Shown here: positions 24,916 to 33,248 of the stretch, piece by piece
Layout of the letters: each line of letters opens with the position of its first letter
How positions within the stretch are numbered: position 1 is the first letter of the stretch
Source of the DNA: Bacteroidota bacterium
GTDB taxonomy: Bacteria > Bacteroidota > Bacteroidia > Flavobacteriales_E > Vicingaceae
Assembly (NCBI GenBank): GCA_016183805.1
Contig: JACPDX010000038.1
Coordinates: 1-33,683, forward strand
DNA: 33,683 bases
Reading direction: 5' to 3'
The notes under the pieces: generated by a model
Seen by the model: only the letters and a program-made list of their open reading frames with translations
Told to the model about the DNA's origin: nothing
Database searches by the model: none
Made by a program: the position numbers and the translations under genes

Positions 24916-25767
24916 TTGAATAAAACGCTCTATATCAATTACAATGGAAATTTATTTTTGGAAACCGAAAATATTTTTACGGTAAATAATAGAGCTTTTA
25001 AGTATGGAGATGCTATTTTTGAAACCATAAGAGTATTAGATGGCAAATTGTGTTTCTTACCCGACCACTTTGAACGTTTAAAAAAAGGAATGGATTTTTT
25101 ACAATTTAAAAATTGTGAAATCACTTTTGAAACACTCATCAAACAAATCGAAGACCTTGTTGTAAAAAACAATATTAAAAAAGGAGGAAGAGTTCGTTTA
25201 ACTGTTTTTCGTGAAGCAGAAGGTTTTTATACTCCTTTTAACGAAAAATGTGGATATGTTATTGAGGCGAAACCTATCGAACAAAATCATTATAGTTTAA
25301 ACCCAGACGGTTTGATTATCGATATCTATAACCTGCACCGAAGAAGCACTTCAAAGCTATCGAATATAAAAACTACTAATGATATTCCTCAAATATTGGC
25401 AGGGCTGTATGCTTTAGAAAATAATCTCGACGACTGTATTATTCTAAACAAGCACAATAGAATTGTTGAAACCACTAATTCCAACATTTTTTTATACAAA
25501 AAAAACAACATCTACACTCCTAGTCTCGACGAAGGTTGCATGGATGGTGTGATGCGAAAACAAATTTTGAAAATTGCCGAAAAACTTAAAATCAACATTT
25601 TTGAAGGAATGTTAAACGCTAACGTGCTTTTACAAACTGATGAGGTGTTTGTAACCAATGTTGTTCGTGGTGTTCAGTGGGTAAAAACGTTTAAAGAAAA
25701 AAACTATACCAACGAAGCCTCTCAAGTATTTGTGAATGAGTTAAATAAAGAATCTACCCACAATTAG
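24916..25767 (+). CDS. Class IV aminotransferase (PabC/BCAT-like)
   Basis: 283 residues with a TTG start at 24916. No ATG is near and the family N-terminus (FTVNNRAFKYGDAIFETIRV) is intact. The PLP lysine is probably Lys152 in KLSNIKTTNDIPQ. VETTNSNIFL and the phosphate-binding GCMDGVMRKQIL follow, and DEVFVTNVVRGVQWV closes the active site. Class IV members include aminodeoxychorismate lyase (folate pathway), branched-chain and D-amino-acid aminotransferases. The length and single-domain form fit a PabC-like enzyme, but the specificity cannot be read. It lies 1 nt after the GmhB-type gene and is probably translated with it. Confidence 0.87.
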   Translation: MNKTLYINYNGNLFLETENIFTVNNRAFKYGDAIFETIRVLDGKLCFLPDHFERLKKGMDFLQFKNCEITFETLIKQIEDLVVKNNIKKGGRVRLTVFREAEGFYTPFNEKCGYVIEAKPIEQNHYSLNPDGLIIDIYNLHRRSTSKLSNIKTTNDIPQILAGLYALENNLDDCIILNKHNRIVETTNSNIFLYKKNNIYTPSLDEGCMDGVMRKQILKIAEKLKINIFEGMLNANVLLQTDEVFVTNVVRGVQWVKTFKEKNYTNEASQVFVNELNKESTHN

Positions 25768-25795
25768 TTTACGATTTACAACTTTCACAAAAAAA

Positions 25796-26095
25796 CTAAT
25801 ATTTTAATCCACTTAAAAAGTTCGGAAAAAACATTGGTGTAATTAAAAAAATATAGAGAAAGAAAAGAATTGAGAATAAAATTCCCATAAGTACAGGATA
25901 TGCAATTAAACCTCCTTTTAAACTCGGGTTTAAGGTATGAGCAATTATGCCATGAATACCAGCTACAAAAGTTATAGATAGGATAAGTAAAATCACAAAC
26001 AATGATTCTTCGATAATGTCATCTCTATAAAAGTAAAAGATTATTCCTGCTATAACGGTGGCTATTAATAATAGCCAATAAATTCTTCGTGCCAT
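25796..26095 (-). CDS. Small three-helix membrane protein
   Basis: 99 residues with hydrophobic segments at about 5-22, 31-52 and 66-90 and little soluble sequence. No family recognised. It begins 5 nt after the universal stress protein stop, so it is in the same transcript. It may link the stress protein to the membrane, but that is inference from position only. Confidence 0.65.
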   Translation of the reverse strand: MARRIYWLLLIATVIAGIIFYFYRDDIIEESLFVILLILSITFVAGIHGIIAHTLNPSLKGGLIAYPVLMGILFSILFFLYIFLITPMFFPNFLSGLKY

Positions 26096-26100
26096 ATTCT

Positions 26101-26991
26101 TTATTTCATTAGTAATTGTGCCTCTTTTTCCTCAATAAAATGAGTAAGGTATTTTTTATTAAAACTCAATAAAGGAATGTTAATGTTCGATTCCATCCGC
26201 TCCACTACATCGCGATGAAACCATTTATCAAACACATTTTCATTACTTCGCTCTAATAATACAATCATGGAAATATCATTAGACACCACATAGTTGTTCA
26301 GTTGTTCATAGATGTCGTTCGAAACCAATAATTCAAATTTCAAAAGTTTATAGGTTACCTTTTTCTGTAACAGTTCTTTAAAGTTCTCCATCAATTTTTT
26401 GCTCGAATATTCACGCCCGGTCGAAACGTGTGCAACTGTAATTTTAGCTGCAAATAATTCTGCAATTTTCGATAAAGCATTTATAGCATCTACATCTGCT
26501 GCTTCAAAATCAGTTGCATAGAAAATGTGTTTGGGTATTTTATAATTCGCTTCTATTGGAATAGTTAATACCGGACATTCGGCTTTTTCAATCACTCCTT
26601 TAGCTGTACTACCTATAATTAACTCACGCAGTCGGCTTACTCCTTTACTTCCCATCACCACCAAATCAGCATTACATGTCTTAACCATTTCTATAATACC
26701 ACTTACAGGTGAAATATTTTGTTTTGCCTCAAATCGAACATGTTGAGTTCTTGTATCTAAACCAAAAAAAGTTTCAAAAAGATTTTGTAATTGGTGTTTG
26801 GTAATTCGCTCTGTGTCTTTTTCTACATCAATAAAGGTTGAAGATTTTGATGGCGTATTCAAAAATGTTGGAACATCAAATACATGTAACATCACTAACT
26901 CGGCACCTGATTTTATACTTAATTCATAAGCATATTGAAGTGCATTTTTCGCATTTTCAGAAAAATCTGTGGCATATAATATGGTTTTCAT
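26101..26991 (-). CDS. Tandem universal stress protein (UspA family)
   Basis: 296 residues from the ATG at 26991 (MKTILYATDFSENA). A longer reading to 27102 is rejected: its extra 37 residues lack family similarity, and a -7 promoter element lies inside them (27019-27026). Two Usp domains: 1-148 and about 153-285. The first keeps the ATP-binding pattern G-x2-G-x9-G-S/T (GSKGVSRLRELIIGST). The second keeps the fold start (HIFYATDFEAADVDAINALS) but has lost that motif, so only one site should bind ATP. Usp proteins support survival under starvation, hypoxia or redox stress. Neighbours are a small membrane protein downstream and the four-cysteine protein upstream. Confidence 0.92.
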   Translation of the reverse strand: MKTILYATDFSENAKNALQYAYELSIKSGAELVMLHVFDVPTFLNTPSKSSTFIDVEKDTERITKHQLQNLFETFFGLDTRTQHVRFEAKQNISPVSGIIEMVKTCNADLVVMGSKGVSRLRELIIGSTAKGVIEKAECPVLTIPIEANYKIPKHIFYATDFEAADVDAINALSKIAELFAAKITVAHVSTGREYSSKKLMENFKELLQKKVTYKLLKFELLVSNDIYEQLNNYVVSNDISMIVLLERSNENVFDKWFHRDVVERMESNINIPLLSFNKKYLTHFIEEKEAQLLMK

Positions 26992-27018
26992 CTTATTAAA
27001 TTTTAAATCAACTTCCCA

Positions 27019-27026
27019 CAAATTTA
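27019..27026 (-). promoter_or_regulatory. Promoter of the universal stress protein gene
   Basis: TAAATTTG on the minus strand with a TTG 20 bp upstream gives TTG-N20-TAnnTTTG, the best match in the window. The transcript would start about 20 nt before the ATG at 26991. Confidence 0.6.
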
Positions 27027-27103
27027 AAGTTGAGCATTGCCTATAACAATAATATAAGTCATTAATAATGTTGATTTTGGTTACCTGTTTGTCAATCCTC
27101 AAC

Positions 27104-27586
27104 TTAAACCTGAGCCAAAATCACGGTGTAATTTTTACCATAAGCTTCTGCACATTTAGGACAATAAGTATAGTAGAAATAGAGTTTTTTCACATCCTTT
27201 CCTTTCGATTTTACATAGGTTTTCATTTCTTCTACATTTTTGCCCATGTTTCTATATGACCCTTCAAATACTTTGGTTAAAAAAGTACCCGAAATTTTTT
27301 CCATGTGGGCCTTTGGTACTTCTTTATCAACAGCAATATACACGTCCGCACCCCAAAGCGAAGTTTCGTCTGAAAGTACCAATTGTTCTGAAGCAACAGC
27401 ATGGGCTGCTTCAATTTTTTTAATACCTCTTTCCATTACTGCTCCAAAATTTAGCGGAATATGAAAAAGGCTGTTCACATGATCTTTAAGAAATAATTTA
27501 TCTTTAAATGTAATTTCTTTATTGTCCCATGATTTCGGATTAAATCTGGGGCAACACCCTGTTTCAAAAGTTTCTGGATTTTTCAT
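27104..27586 (-). CDS. Four-cysteine protein with possible GyrI-like effector-binding fold
   Basis: 160 residues, no named family recognised. The N-terminus has GCCPRFNP (Cys11, Cys12) and the C-terminus YTYCPKCAEAYGKNYTVILAQV (Cys142, Cys145). Together they could form a four-cysteine metal or redox site. From about residue 80 the pattern (DVYIAVDKEVP, FEGSYRNMGKNVEEMKTYVK, LYFYYTYCPKC) resembles GyrI/AraC-effector-binding domains, where G-x-Y and a late Y-Y-x-x-P occur. This is inference. It lies upstream of the universal stress protein on the same strand with a 112-nt gap that holds a separate promoter. Upstream of its start is the shared element B. Confidence 0.7.
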   Translation of the reverse strand: MKNPETFETGCCPRFNPKSWDNKEITFKDKLFLKDHVNSLFHIPLNFGAVMERGIKKIEAAHAVASEQLVLSDETSLWGADVYIAVDKEVPKAHMEKISGTFLTKVFEGSYRNMGKNVEEMKTYVKSKGKDVKKLYFYYTYCPKCAEAYGKNYTVILAQV

Positions 27587-27612
27587 ATGTTAGTATTTAA
27601 TTGTTTTAACAT

Positions 27613-27676
27613 GGTCATATGGAATTTGCATATCATCATTCGTGGATGTACTAAATTTCTTCTATGCTCATTTCAT
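27613..27676 (-). promoter_or_regulatory. Shared upstream element, copy B
   Basis: Minus strand: begins ATGAAATGAGC and ends ATTCCATATGACC, 26 bp before the ATG of the four-cysteine protein. It matches copy A (10087-10155) in both ends, overall length (64 against 69 bp) and distance to the start codon. Function unknown. Confidence 0.35.
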
Positions 27677-27737
27677 GATGTTTAAGTTTATTGAGAAAAA
27701 AAAATTAAAGAAGAGCTTAAGACCATTAGCCAAACCC

Positions 27738-27938
27738 TTATATTCTTGTAAAAATAATTGAATAATTACTTGCATTTATTTTTGTATAATTTATCTCCGA
27801 ACGCTTATACATCCGTTGTTTCTTCTCTCCTATCCTATTTAGTTCACCTAATGGATTTAGTTTTTTTAAATTCAATTTTATTTTATAATATCCTTGCTCA
27901 AATGCATAAATTAAAAACGTACCCGAAAATTCCATCAT
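27738..27938 (-). CDS. Possible small basic protein
   Basis: 66 codons from a double ATG at 27938 (MMEFSGTFLIYAFEQGYY), continuing with a basic stretch rich in Lys, Arg and Asn. The frame extends upstream to 28025, but those 29 residues look non-coding. The ATG follows ATTAAAAATTAACACA, a typical AT-rich leader. No family recognised. It occupies the gap between the stress genes and the divergent phosphoribosyltransferase. Without it the gap of about 490 nt would hold only element B. Confidence 0.4.
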   Translation of the reverse strand: MMEFSGTFLIYAFEQGYYKIKLNLKKLNPLGELNRIGEKKQRMYKRSEINYTKINASNYSIIFTRI

Positions 27939-28078
27939 TGTGTTAATTTTTAATAGTTCAAAGGAAAGACTATAATAAAAGGAATGAAATGATGATTGTT
28001 CTGATAAAACGTAAACATGTATCATTGTTTAAAAAGGGTTTTTATAGTCATTTTGTTAAACATTTATAACCACGCCAC

Positions 28079-28723
28079 ATGTTTAATGATAGAATAGATG
28101 CAGGGCAACAATTGGCTGTTGCTCTTAAGCATTATAAAAGAAAAAAAGAAGCTGTAGTAGTTGCACTTCCGAGAGGTGGGGTTATTTTGGGATACGCCAT
28201 AGCTAACGAACTACACTTACCACTGGAAGTATTAATGGTGAAAAAAATTGGACACCCCACAAATCCTGAGTTTGCAATTGGTGCAGTTAGCTTAACAGGA
28301 AGTATTGTTGATGAATTTACCAGTGTGGACGAAACTTATATTGAGAAAGAAATAAAAAATATTCGGGAACTGCTTAAAAAAAGATACAAAATGTATTATG
28401 GAAACAAACCTCCGCTCGAATTAAAAAACAAAACGGTTATTGTTGTTGATGATGGTGTTGCAACAGGTTCAACAATGATTGCGGCATTAGATTTAATTAA
28501 AAATGAACAACCAAAACACATTGTTGTTGCTGTTCCGGTTGGTCCACCTGATACCATTAAAGAAATTGAAAATTTTTCGGATGAGACCATTTGTTTAGAA
28601 ACCTACAGTCCTTTTTATTCCATAGGAATTTATTACAAAAATTTTACTCAGGTAACCGATAATGAGGTAAAACTATTATTATCCATGATAAACCATAATA
28701 ATTTGGTCAATCATAAAAAATAA
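28079..28723 (+). CDS. Phosphoribosyltransferase family protein
   Basis: 214 residues. The type I PRTase fold shows LPRGGVILGY at 30-39 and the PRPP-binding loop VIVVDDGVATGSTM at 120-133. IGHPTNPEFAIGAV at 57-70 is typical of the stress-associated PRTase group, in which members are often next to or fused with dienelactone hydrolase or erythromycin-esterase domains. The substrate base is unknown. It is divergent from the stress cluster at 25796-27938, and family knowledge links both groups to dormancy or hypoxia regulons. Its stop codon lies in an AT-only hairpin (28713-28738) that could act as a weak terminator. Confidence 0.87.
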   Translation: MFNDRIDAGQQLAVALKHYKRKKEAVVVALPRGGVILGYAIANELHLPLEVLMVKKIGHPTNPEFAIGAVSLTGSIVDEFTSVDETYIEKEIKNIRELLKKRYKMYYGNKPPLELKNKTVIVVDDGVATGSTMIAALDLIKNEQPKHIVVAVPVGPPDTIKEIENFSDETICLETYSPFYSIGIYYKNFTQVTDNEVKLLLSMINHNNLVNHKK

Positions 28724-28896
28724 ACACTCATTTTTTATACAGCTATTTTTCATTTCATCAAAATTTCAAAACAACATTAATGTTGTTACATCTTCATATT
28801 TTTCAATTCATTCTCCTTGTTTTTTATTGATTTTTAGGGTGATAAAAATCAACTGTATCGACAACACAGGTTTCCGAAATTAAATTATCAGCTAGA

Positions 28897-28904
28897 TAAT
28901 TTTG
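28897..28904 (+). promoter_or_regulatory. Promoter -7 element of the SprB-repeat gene
   Basis: TAATTTTG is a perfect TAnnTTTG, with TTTC 22 bp upstream as an imperfect -33. The start would be near 28911, about 31 nt before the ATG. Confidence 0.5.
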
Positions 28905-28941
28905 ACCAGATAAATTAATTAATAACTAAAAATTTAAAGCT

Positions 28942-30321
28942 ATGAAAAAGATTACGATGCTAATGTTTTTGTGTTTAGTGAGCCTAACAGGTCTCTTCGC
29001 ACACGAAAGCTGTCTTGATTGGAACGAATACGTTTCTTTCAAAAACACAGGTGGAACAGATTATTATTTGCTCACCAAGGGTTGTGCAGAAAAAGCAGCC
29101 CAAACATATCATTATTCCGGACCAGGTAACATTACCGATGTAAAAATAATGGGTCAAACACCCTCTGGTTCAGGGTGGGCTCCATTTACCATGCTAAAAG
29201 TCGGTATTTATAATGTAGATGCCAACAACAGACCAACAACATTAATTGATTCAGAAACCATTAAATGGTATTTTTGGTATTCAGAAATGACAGCACATTT
29301 TGGTGGTGGTGGGGTTCCAGTAAACAATAATTTTGCCGTAACCGTTGAGCTTATTAATCCTTGTTTTTTCGGACAAGAATTTAATGTTAAATATACTGGA
29401 GATGGAGAAGGTAGTGGAGAAGATCTGCCTTCAGTTGCTGGAGCCTGTATAGGGGCTAACTGGCTTTCTTTATTACCAACAAAAGATGGCGATTTATACA
29501 TTATTCCACAAATGAACCATTATATTTCGGCTAATTTTTCTCCAAGTGCAACATGTGGTGTAGCTGTTAGCCAAACAGTAAATTTTACCAATACTACATT
29601 AATGACCGAAGATAGCATGTTTAACACAATTAGTCTGTCTGGTTATACTGGTAGTGAAACACTTTATAGTTGGGATTTTGGAGATGGAGGAACATCTACA
29701 GCAAAAAACCCTTCACATGCTTATTCCACTCCTGGTGTATATACGGTTACGTTAACATCAACTATTGATAAGTGGCCTATGGGTGGTAGTTATTGTAGTG
29801 ACACTAAAACAAAGAAAATTTCTGTTGGTTTAACAGTATCAGGAGCACCAACAAATTTAACTTGTTACGGTGACCAAAGTGGTTCTATTCAATTAACTGC
29901 TTCCGGTGGTGATAATTCATGGTATAAATACAGTTTAGATGGAGAAAATTGGCAATGGTCTCCTACCTTTTCCGGATTACCGGCAGGCACTTATACTATT
30001 TATGTAAAAGATGCTTTGTGTTGCGAATTTCAAGGCACATCGGTTACTATAACACAGCCCGTCGATATTGTTATTGGTAATCCTGTAAGTATTACCATGG
30101 CATCATGCGGAAATGCAGATGGAGCAATGTTAGCTACAGCAACAGGAGGAACAGGAACTTTAACGTACAGCTTAGATAATGTTACCTATCAATCATCCGG
30201 TGTTTTTAATGGTTTAGCAGGAGGTGTGTATACATTGTATGTAAAAGATAACAATGGTTGTATAAAAATGAAAAGGGTTGTTGTTAGTAATACTAATTCT
30301 CCAACATTATCATTACAATAG
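28942..30321 (+). CDS. SprB-repeat adhesin-like protein, N-terminal part, cut by in-frame TAG
   Basis: 459 codons. A signal peptide at 1-20 (MKKITMLMFLCLVSLTGLFA) leads into an unassigned beta-rich domain (about 21-205) with several Cys. A PKD domain follows (about 206-295, YSWDFGDGGTSTAKNPSHAY). Then come two SprB repeats (TGGTGTLTYSLDN..., GLPAGTYTIYVKD). The frame meets TAG at 30319-30321, just where a third repeat begins, and continues without a break in the same frame to 32670. As read, this part would be exported by Sec but has no T9SS sorting domain, so it would stay in the periplasm. TAG is one base from Ser (TCG), Tyr, Lys, Gln or Trp codons. Either a recent nonsense mutation, a readthrough site or a sequencing error. 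Confidence 0.88.
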   Translation: MKKITMLMFLCLVSLTGLFAHESCLDWNEYVSFKNTGGTDYYLLTKGCAEKAAQTYHYSGPGNITDVKIMGQTPSGSGWAPFTMLKVGIYNVDANNRPTTLIDSETIKWYFWYSEMTAHFGGGGVPVNNNFAVTVELINPCFFGQEFNVKYTGDGEGSGEDLPSVAGACIGANWLSLLPTKDGDLYIIPQMNHYISANFSPSATCGVAVSQTVNFTNTTLMTEDSMFNTISLSGYTGSETLYSWDFGDGGTSTAKNPSHAYSTPGVYTVTLTSTIDKWPMGGSYCSDTKTKKISVGLTVSGAPTNLTCYGDQSGSIQLTASGGDNSWYKYSLDGENWQWSPTFSGLPAGTYTIYVKDALCCEFQGTSVTITQPVDIVIGNPVSITMASCGNADGAMLATATGGTGTLTYSLDNVTYQSSGVFNGLAGGVYTLYVKDNNGCIKMKRVVVSNTNSPTLSLQ

Positions 30322-30471
30322 TACACCAATGTAAGTTGTAATGGAGGTAGTGATGGTACAATAACCATTATTGGATCTGGAGGAACAGGTGTTTTACAAT
30401 ATTCTATTGATGGCTCATTTTTCCAAACTTCCGGAAACTTTACAAATGTAAGTGCGGGGTCATATAGTCCA

Positions 30472-32670
30472 ATGGTTAAAGATGCTGCTGAATGTATAGG
30501 TACTTTAGCGTGTGTTACCGTATGTGGTGTAACAATTGTAGAGCCTCCAATAATCACTTTTAGTTTATCCCAAGCTTCTGCTTCATGTAACGGAGCAAGT
30601 GATGGTGAAATAGATGTTATGACCGCAATAGGTGGAATTGGCACATTAACATATAGTATTGATGGAGTAAATTACCAATCAGGTTCAACCTTTACAGGTT
30701 TAGCTAGTGGTCTTTATACTGTTTATGTAAAAGATGTTGCCTCATGTGTTACAACAGATACCATTACAGTTGTTCAACCCGACCCAATTCAAGCAACAAT
30801 AGACTCATACACCAATTTATCGTGTAATTTAAGTCAAGATGGAACATTAAGTATTTCTGCGACAGGTGGTGATGGCAACTATTTATACAGCATTGATGGT
30901 GTTAATTTCTATCCTACAGGCGATTTTAATAGTTTAGCAGCCGGAACTTACACCGTTTATGTAAAAGATGGTAACAACTGTACCGGAACTACAACCTTAA
31001 CCATTACATTTACCCAACCAACAGCAATTACTGCTAATATAACAACAGGTAATTCTACTTGTGGTAATGCCAACGGAACTCTTTTAGCTATTGCTAATGG
31101 TGGCTCAGGTTTGGGTTACTCTTATAGTATCGATGGTGGTGCTACAAGCAATGGAACAGGTGCTTTTAGTGGATTAGTTGACAGTACTTATATCGTATTA
31201 ATAACTGACGGAAACGGTTGTCAAAATGTATTCACTGCAATAGTAACAGATTCTGATGGACCTGTTATTGCAAGCAGTACATTTACTGACGTTACTTGTA
31301 ATGGTGGAGATGATGGTACAATTACCATAACATCAGTTACAGGAGGTACAGGTACAATTATATATAGTGTTGATGGAGGAGCATTTCAACTTTCCAACCA
31401 AATAACCGGTTTAGCTGCCGGACAACATACTGTAGTTGTTAGAGATGCCAATGGTTGCACCGGAGAAATTAGTGTCGATTTAACTGAACCTTCAGCTTTT
31501 ACTATTGTGTTAACAAGTAACAATATCGGTTGTTATGGAAATAATACCGGTAGTATTACTGTAAATGCAGCAGGTGGAGCAGGAACCTTAGCTTACAGTA
31601 TTGACGGAATCAACTTCCAATCACCTAATACATTTAACAACTTAGCTGCAGGCACATATTATGTAACAGTAAGAGATGCCGGAGGATGTACTGATTCTGA
31701 AACCACAACAATTACACAACCTAGTGCAATAGTACTTTCTATAGGTACATTAAATGTTGACTGTAATGGAAACAATAGTGGAGCAATTTATGCAAGTGCA
31801 ACAGGTGGTTCAGGTGCTATTCAATATAGCATAAATGGTATTACCTATCAAAACTCCGGTATTTTTTCCAATATTCCAGCTGGTAATTATACCGTATTTG
31901 CAAAAGATTCGAACACATGTATTAAAACTTTTAATACTGTTATAAGTCAACCTAATGCCTTAGTTTTATCGGCAACAATAACAGATGTTTCTTGTGCCGG
32001 TGGTGATGATGGTGTAATTGATCTTGCCATTACAGGTGGAACACCTCCTTACAAATTTACTTGGCCTGAAGGCAAAGTAAGTGAAGACATCTTTAACCTT
32101 CCTGCCGGTATTTATACTGTTTACGTAACAGATGCCAACGGGTGTTCAGTTACAGGTGTTTATACAGTTAATCAACCATTATTTCCAGTCATAACAAATG
32201 GAGTTGTTATTAATGCAACAAGTTCATCTTCGGCAAACGGAAGTATTGATGCTACAGTAAATGGAGGTACACCCCCTTACTCTTATCAATGGAATCATGG
32301 TCCAATTTCAGAAGACATTTCTGGTTTATTACCAGGAGTATATGTACTTGTAGTTACTGATGCCGAAGGTTGTACCTTTACTACTGCATTTGTGGTTGAA
32401 TTTAGTGTTGGTTTAACTGAATTGTCTGATGGAAATGAGTTACGTATTTATCCTAATCCGGCAAAAGATCTTATTAATGTTGACTTAGGAACTGATGTAT
32501 TCGCTAGTAGAATTTCATTAGTGAACATTACCGGACAAGTAATTTACGAAGCAAACCCTAACAGTAATAAGTTTGAGGTTAACGTTAAATTATTTGATAA
32601 AGGTTTATACTTTATAAATATTTATACCGAAAATGAAATCATCACTAAAAAAGTGGTCATTAATAGATAG
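30472..32670 (+). CDS. SprB-repeat adhesin-like protein, C-terminal part with T9SS sorting domain
   Basis: In the same frame as the preceding part; the frame is open from 30322 and the first ATG is at 30472, in the middle of a repeat, so it is not a natural start. From 30322 there are nine SprB repeats of about 75 residues. Typical sequences are NGGDDGTI, GGTGTIIYSVDG and GLAAGTYTVYVKDxNGC. The last 80 residues are a type A T9SS sorting domain (ELRIYPNPAKDLINV, ending ITKKVVINR). This part alone has no signal peptide and could not be secreted. The intact gene (28942-32670, 1,242 codons) would make a cell-surface or secreted repeat protein of about 1,240 residues, of the type linked to gliding or adhesion. 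Confidence 0.87.
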   Translation: MVKDAAECIGTLACVTVCGVTIVEPPIITFSLSQASASCNGASDGEIDVMTAIGGIGTLTYSIDGVNYQSGSTFTGLASGLYTVYVKDVASCVTTDTITVVQPDPIQATIDSYTNLSCNLSQDGTLSISATGGDGNYLYSIDGVNFYPTGDFNSLAAGTYTVYVKDGNNCTGTTTLTITFTQPTAITANITTGNSTCGNANGTLLAIANGGSGLGYSYSIDGGATSNGTGAFSGLVDSTYIVLITDGNGCQNVFTAIVTDSDGPVIASSTFTDVTCNGGDDGTITITSVTGGTGTIIYSVDGGAFQLSNQITGLAAGQHTVVVRDANGCTGEISVDLTEPSAFTIVLTSNNIGCYGNNTGSITVNAAGGAGTLAYSIDGINFQSPNTFNNLAAGTYYVTVRDAGGCTDSETTTITQPSAIVLSIGTLNVDCNGNNSGAIYASATGGSGAIQYSINGITYQNSGIFSNIPAGNYTVFAKDSNTCIKTFNTVISQPNALVLSATITDVSCAGGDDGVIDLAITGGTPPYKFTWPEGKVSEDIFNLPAGIYTVYVTDANGCSVTGVYTVNQPLFPVITNGVVINATSSSSANGSIDATVNGGTPPYSYQWNHGPISEDISGLLPGVYVLVVTDAEGCTFTTAFVVEFSVGLTELSDGNELRIYPNPAKDLINVDLGTDVFASRISLVNITGQVIYEANPNSNKFEVNVKLFDKGLYFINIYTENEIITKKVVINR

Positions 32671-32707
32671 TAGTTTAGTTAGTATAGTTTAGTTAGTATA
32701 GTTAGTA
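32671..32707. repeat. Tandem repeat TAGTTTAGTTAGTA, 2.6 units
   Basis: Two identical 14-bp units (32671-32684 and 32685-32698) and a 9-bp partial unit, starting right after the adhesin stop. The unit is two 7-bp steps (TAGTTTA, GTTAGTA), similar in period and sequence to the heptads before rpmA. Confidence 0.8.
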
Positions 32708-32708
32708 C

Positions 32709-32750
32709 AAAAGAGGAGTTGTCTTTTATAGATAGCTCCTCTTTTACTTT
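32709..32750 (+). terminator. Terminator of the SprB-repeat gene
   Basis: A perfect 10-bp stem AAAAGAGGAG / CTCCTCTTTT (32709-32718 with 32736-32745), extended by two weaker pairs, then ACTTTT. Confidence 0.75.
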
Positions 32751-32773
32751 TCTGCCGTTTTATAAAACTGTAC

Positions 32774-32797
32774 CGATGATATATGTCATCGTTTTTT
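32774..32797 (+). terminator. Second tandem terminator
   Basis: CGATGA (32774-32779) pairs with TCATCG (32786-32791), followed by six T at 32792-32797. A smaller back-up terminator 24 bp after the first. Confidence 0.6.
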
Positions 32798-32835
32798 ACT
32801 GATATTGCTCATCTAAAAATTTCGAAAAAAAATGC

Positions 32836-32842
32836 TACTTTG
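32836..32842 (+). promoter_or_regulatory. Possible -7 element for the TerB-like gene
   Basis: TACTTTG, one base shorter than TAnnTTTG. It is 29 bp before the ATG and downstream of two terminators, so a promoter is needed here. Confidence 0.35.
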
Positions 32843-32871
32843 TGTATTAGTTTATTTAATTCTTTTTTACA

Positions 32872-33240
32872 ATGGATGCTAAACAACATCTTTATTACGC
32901 ACTAGGAATAATGGCTTATGCAGTGGCTAAGGCAGATGGTAAAGTGCAAAATGAAGAACGCCAAATGATACACAAAATAGTTGTTGAAAAATCAGGACAC
33001 GAAATTGATTTCGACTATGCGGAAATCATTTTTAGTATTTTACAAAAAGAAAAACAAGGAGCAAGTGAAGTATATCAGTGGGCAATGAATGCTTTTAACC
33101 TCGGTAAACATCATTTAACTCCTGAAATGAAAAAACAATTTATTGCCGTTATTAAACAAATTGCAGAAGCTTACCCTCCAAAAACTATCGAAGAAATTAA
33201 ATGGATTGATAAAATTTCGCGAAATATTTGGTTATTATAA
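32872..33240 (+). CDS. TerB-like protein
   Basis: 122 residues, all helical. AVAKADGKVQNEERQMIHKI at about 18-37 is the signature of the TerB/DjlA-N fold, with the DGKVQNEE metal-binding-type loop. The length equals a single TerB domain. Family roles include tellurite resistance and sensing of phage or cell-envelope stress, but single-domain copies are often uncharacterised. It is followed after 8 nt by a PAS sensor gene, so the two are probably co-transcribed and may share a signal path (inference). Confidence 0.82.
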   Translation: MDAKQHLYYALGIMAYAVAKADGKVQNEERQMIHKIVVEKSGHEIDFDYAEIIFSILQKEKQGASEVYQWAMNAFNLGKHHLTPEMKKQFIAVIKQIAEAYPPKTIEEIKWIDKISRNIWLL

Positions 33241-33248
33241 TAATAACT

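Noticed and set aside
26992-27102. 37-residue N-terminal extension of the universal stress protein
   Set aside because: Upstream of the family start MKTILYATDF, and contains a TTG-N20-TAAATTTG promoter, so it is leader DNA.
28713-28738. AT-only hairpin ATAAAAAAT...ATTTTTTAT at the phosphoribosyltransferase stop
   Set aside because: Perfect 9-bp arms but no G-C pairs; too weak to list as a terminator with confidence.
28942-32670. CRISPR-like or DNA tandem repeat in the adhesin gene
   Set aside because: The periodicity is at protein level (SprB repeats of about 75 residues); the DNA units have diverged and there are no spacers.
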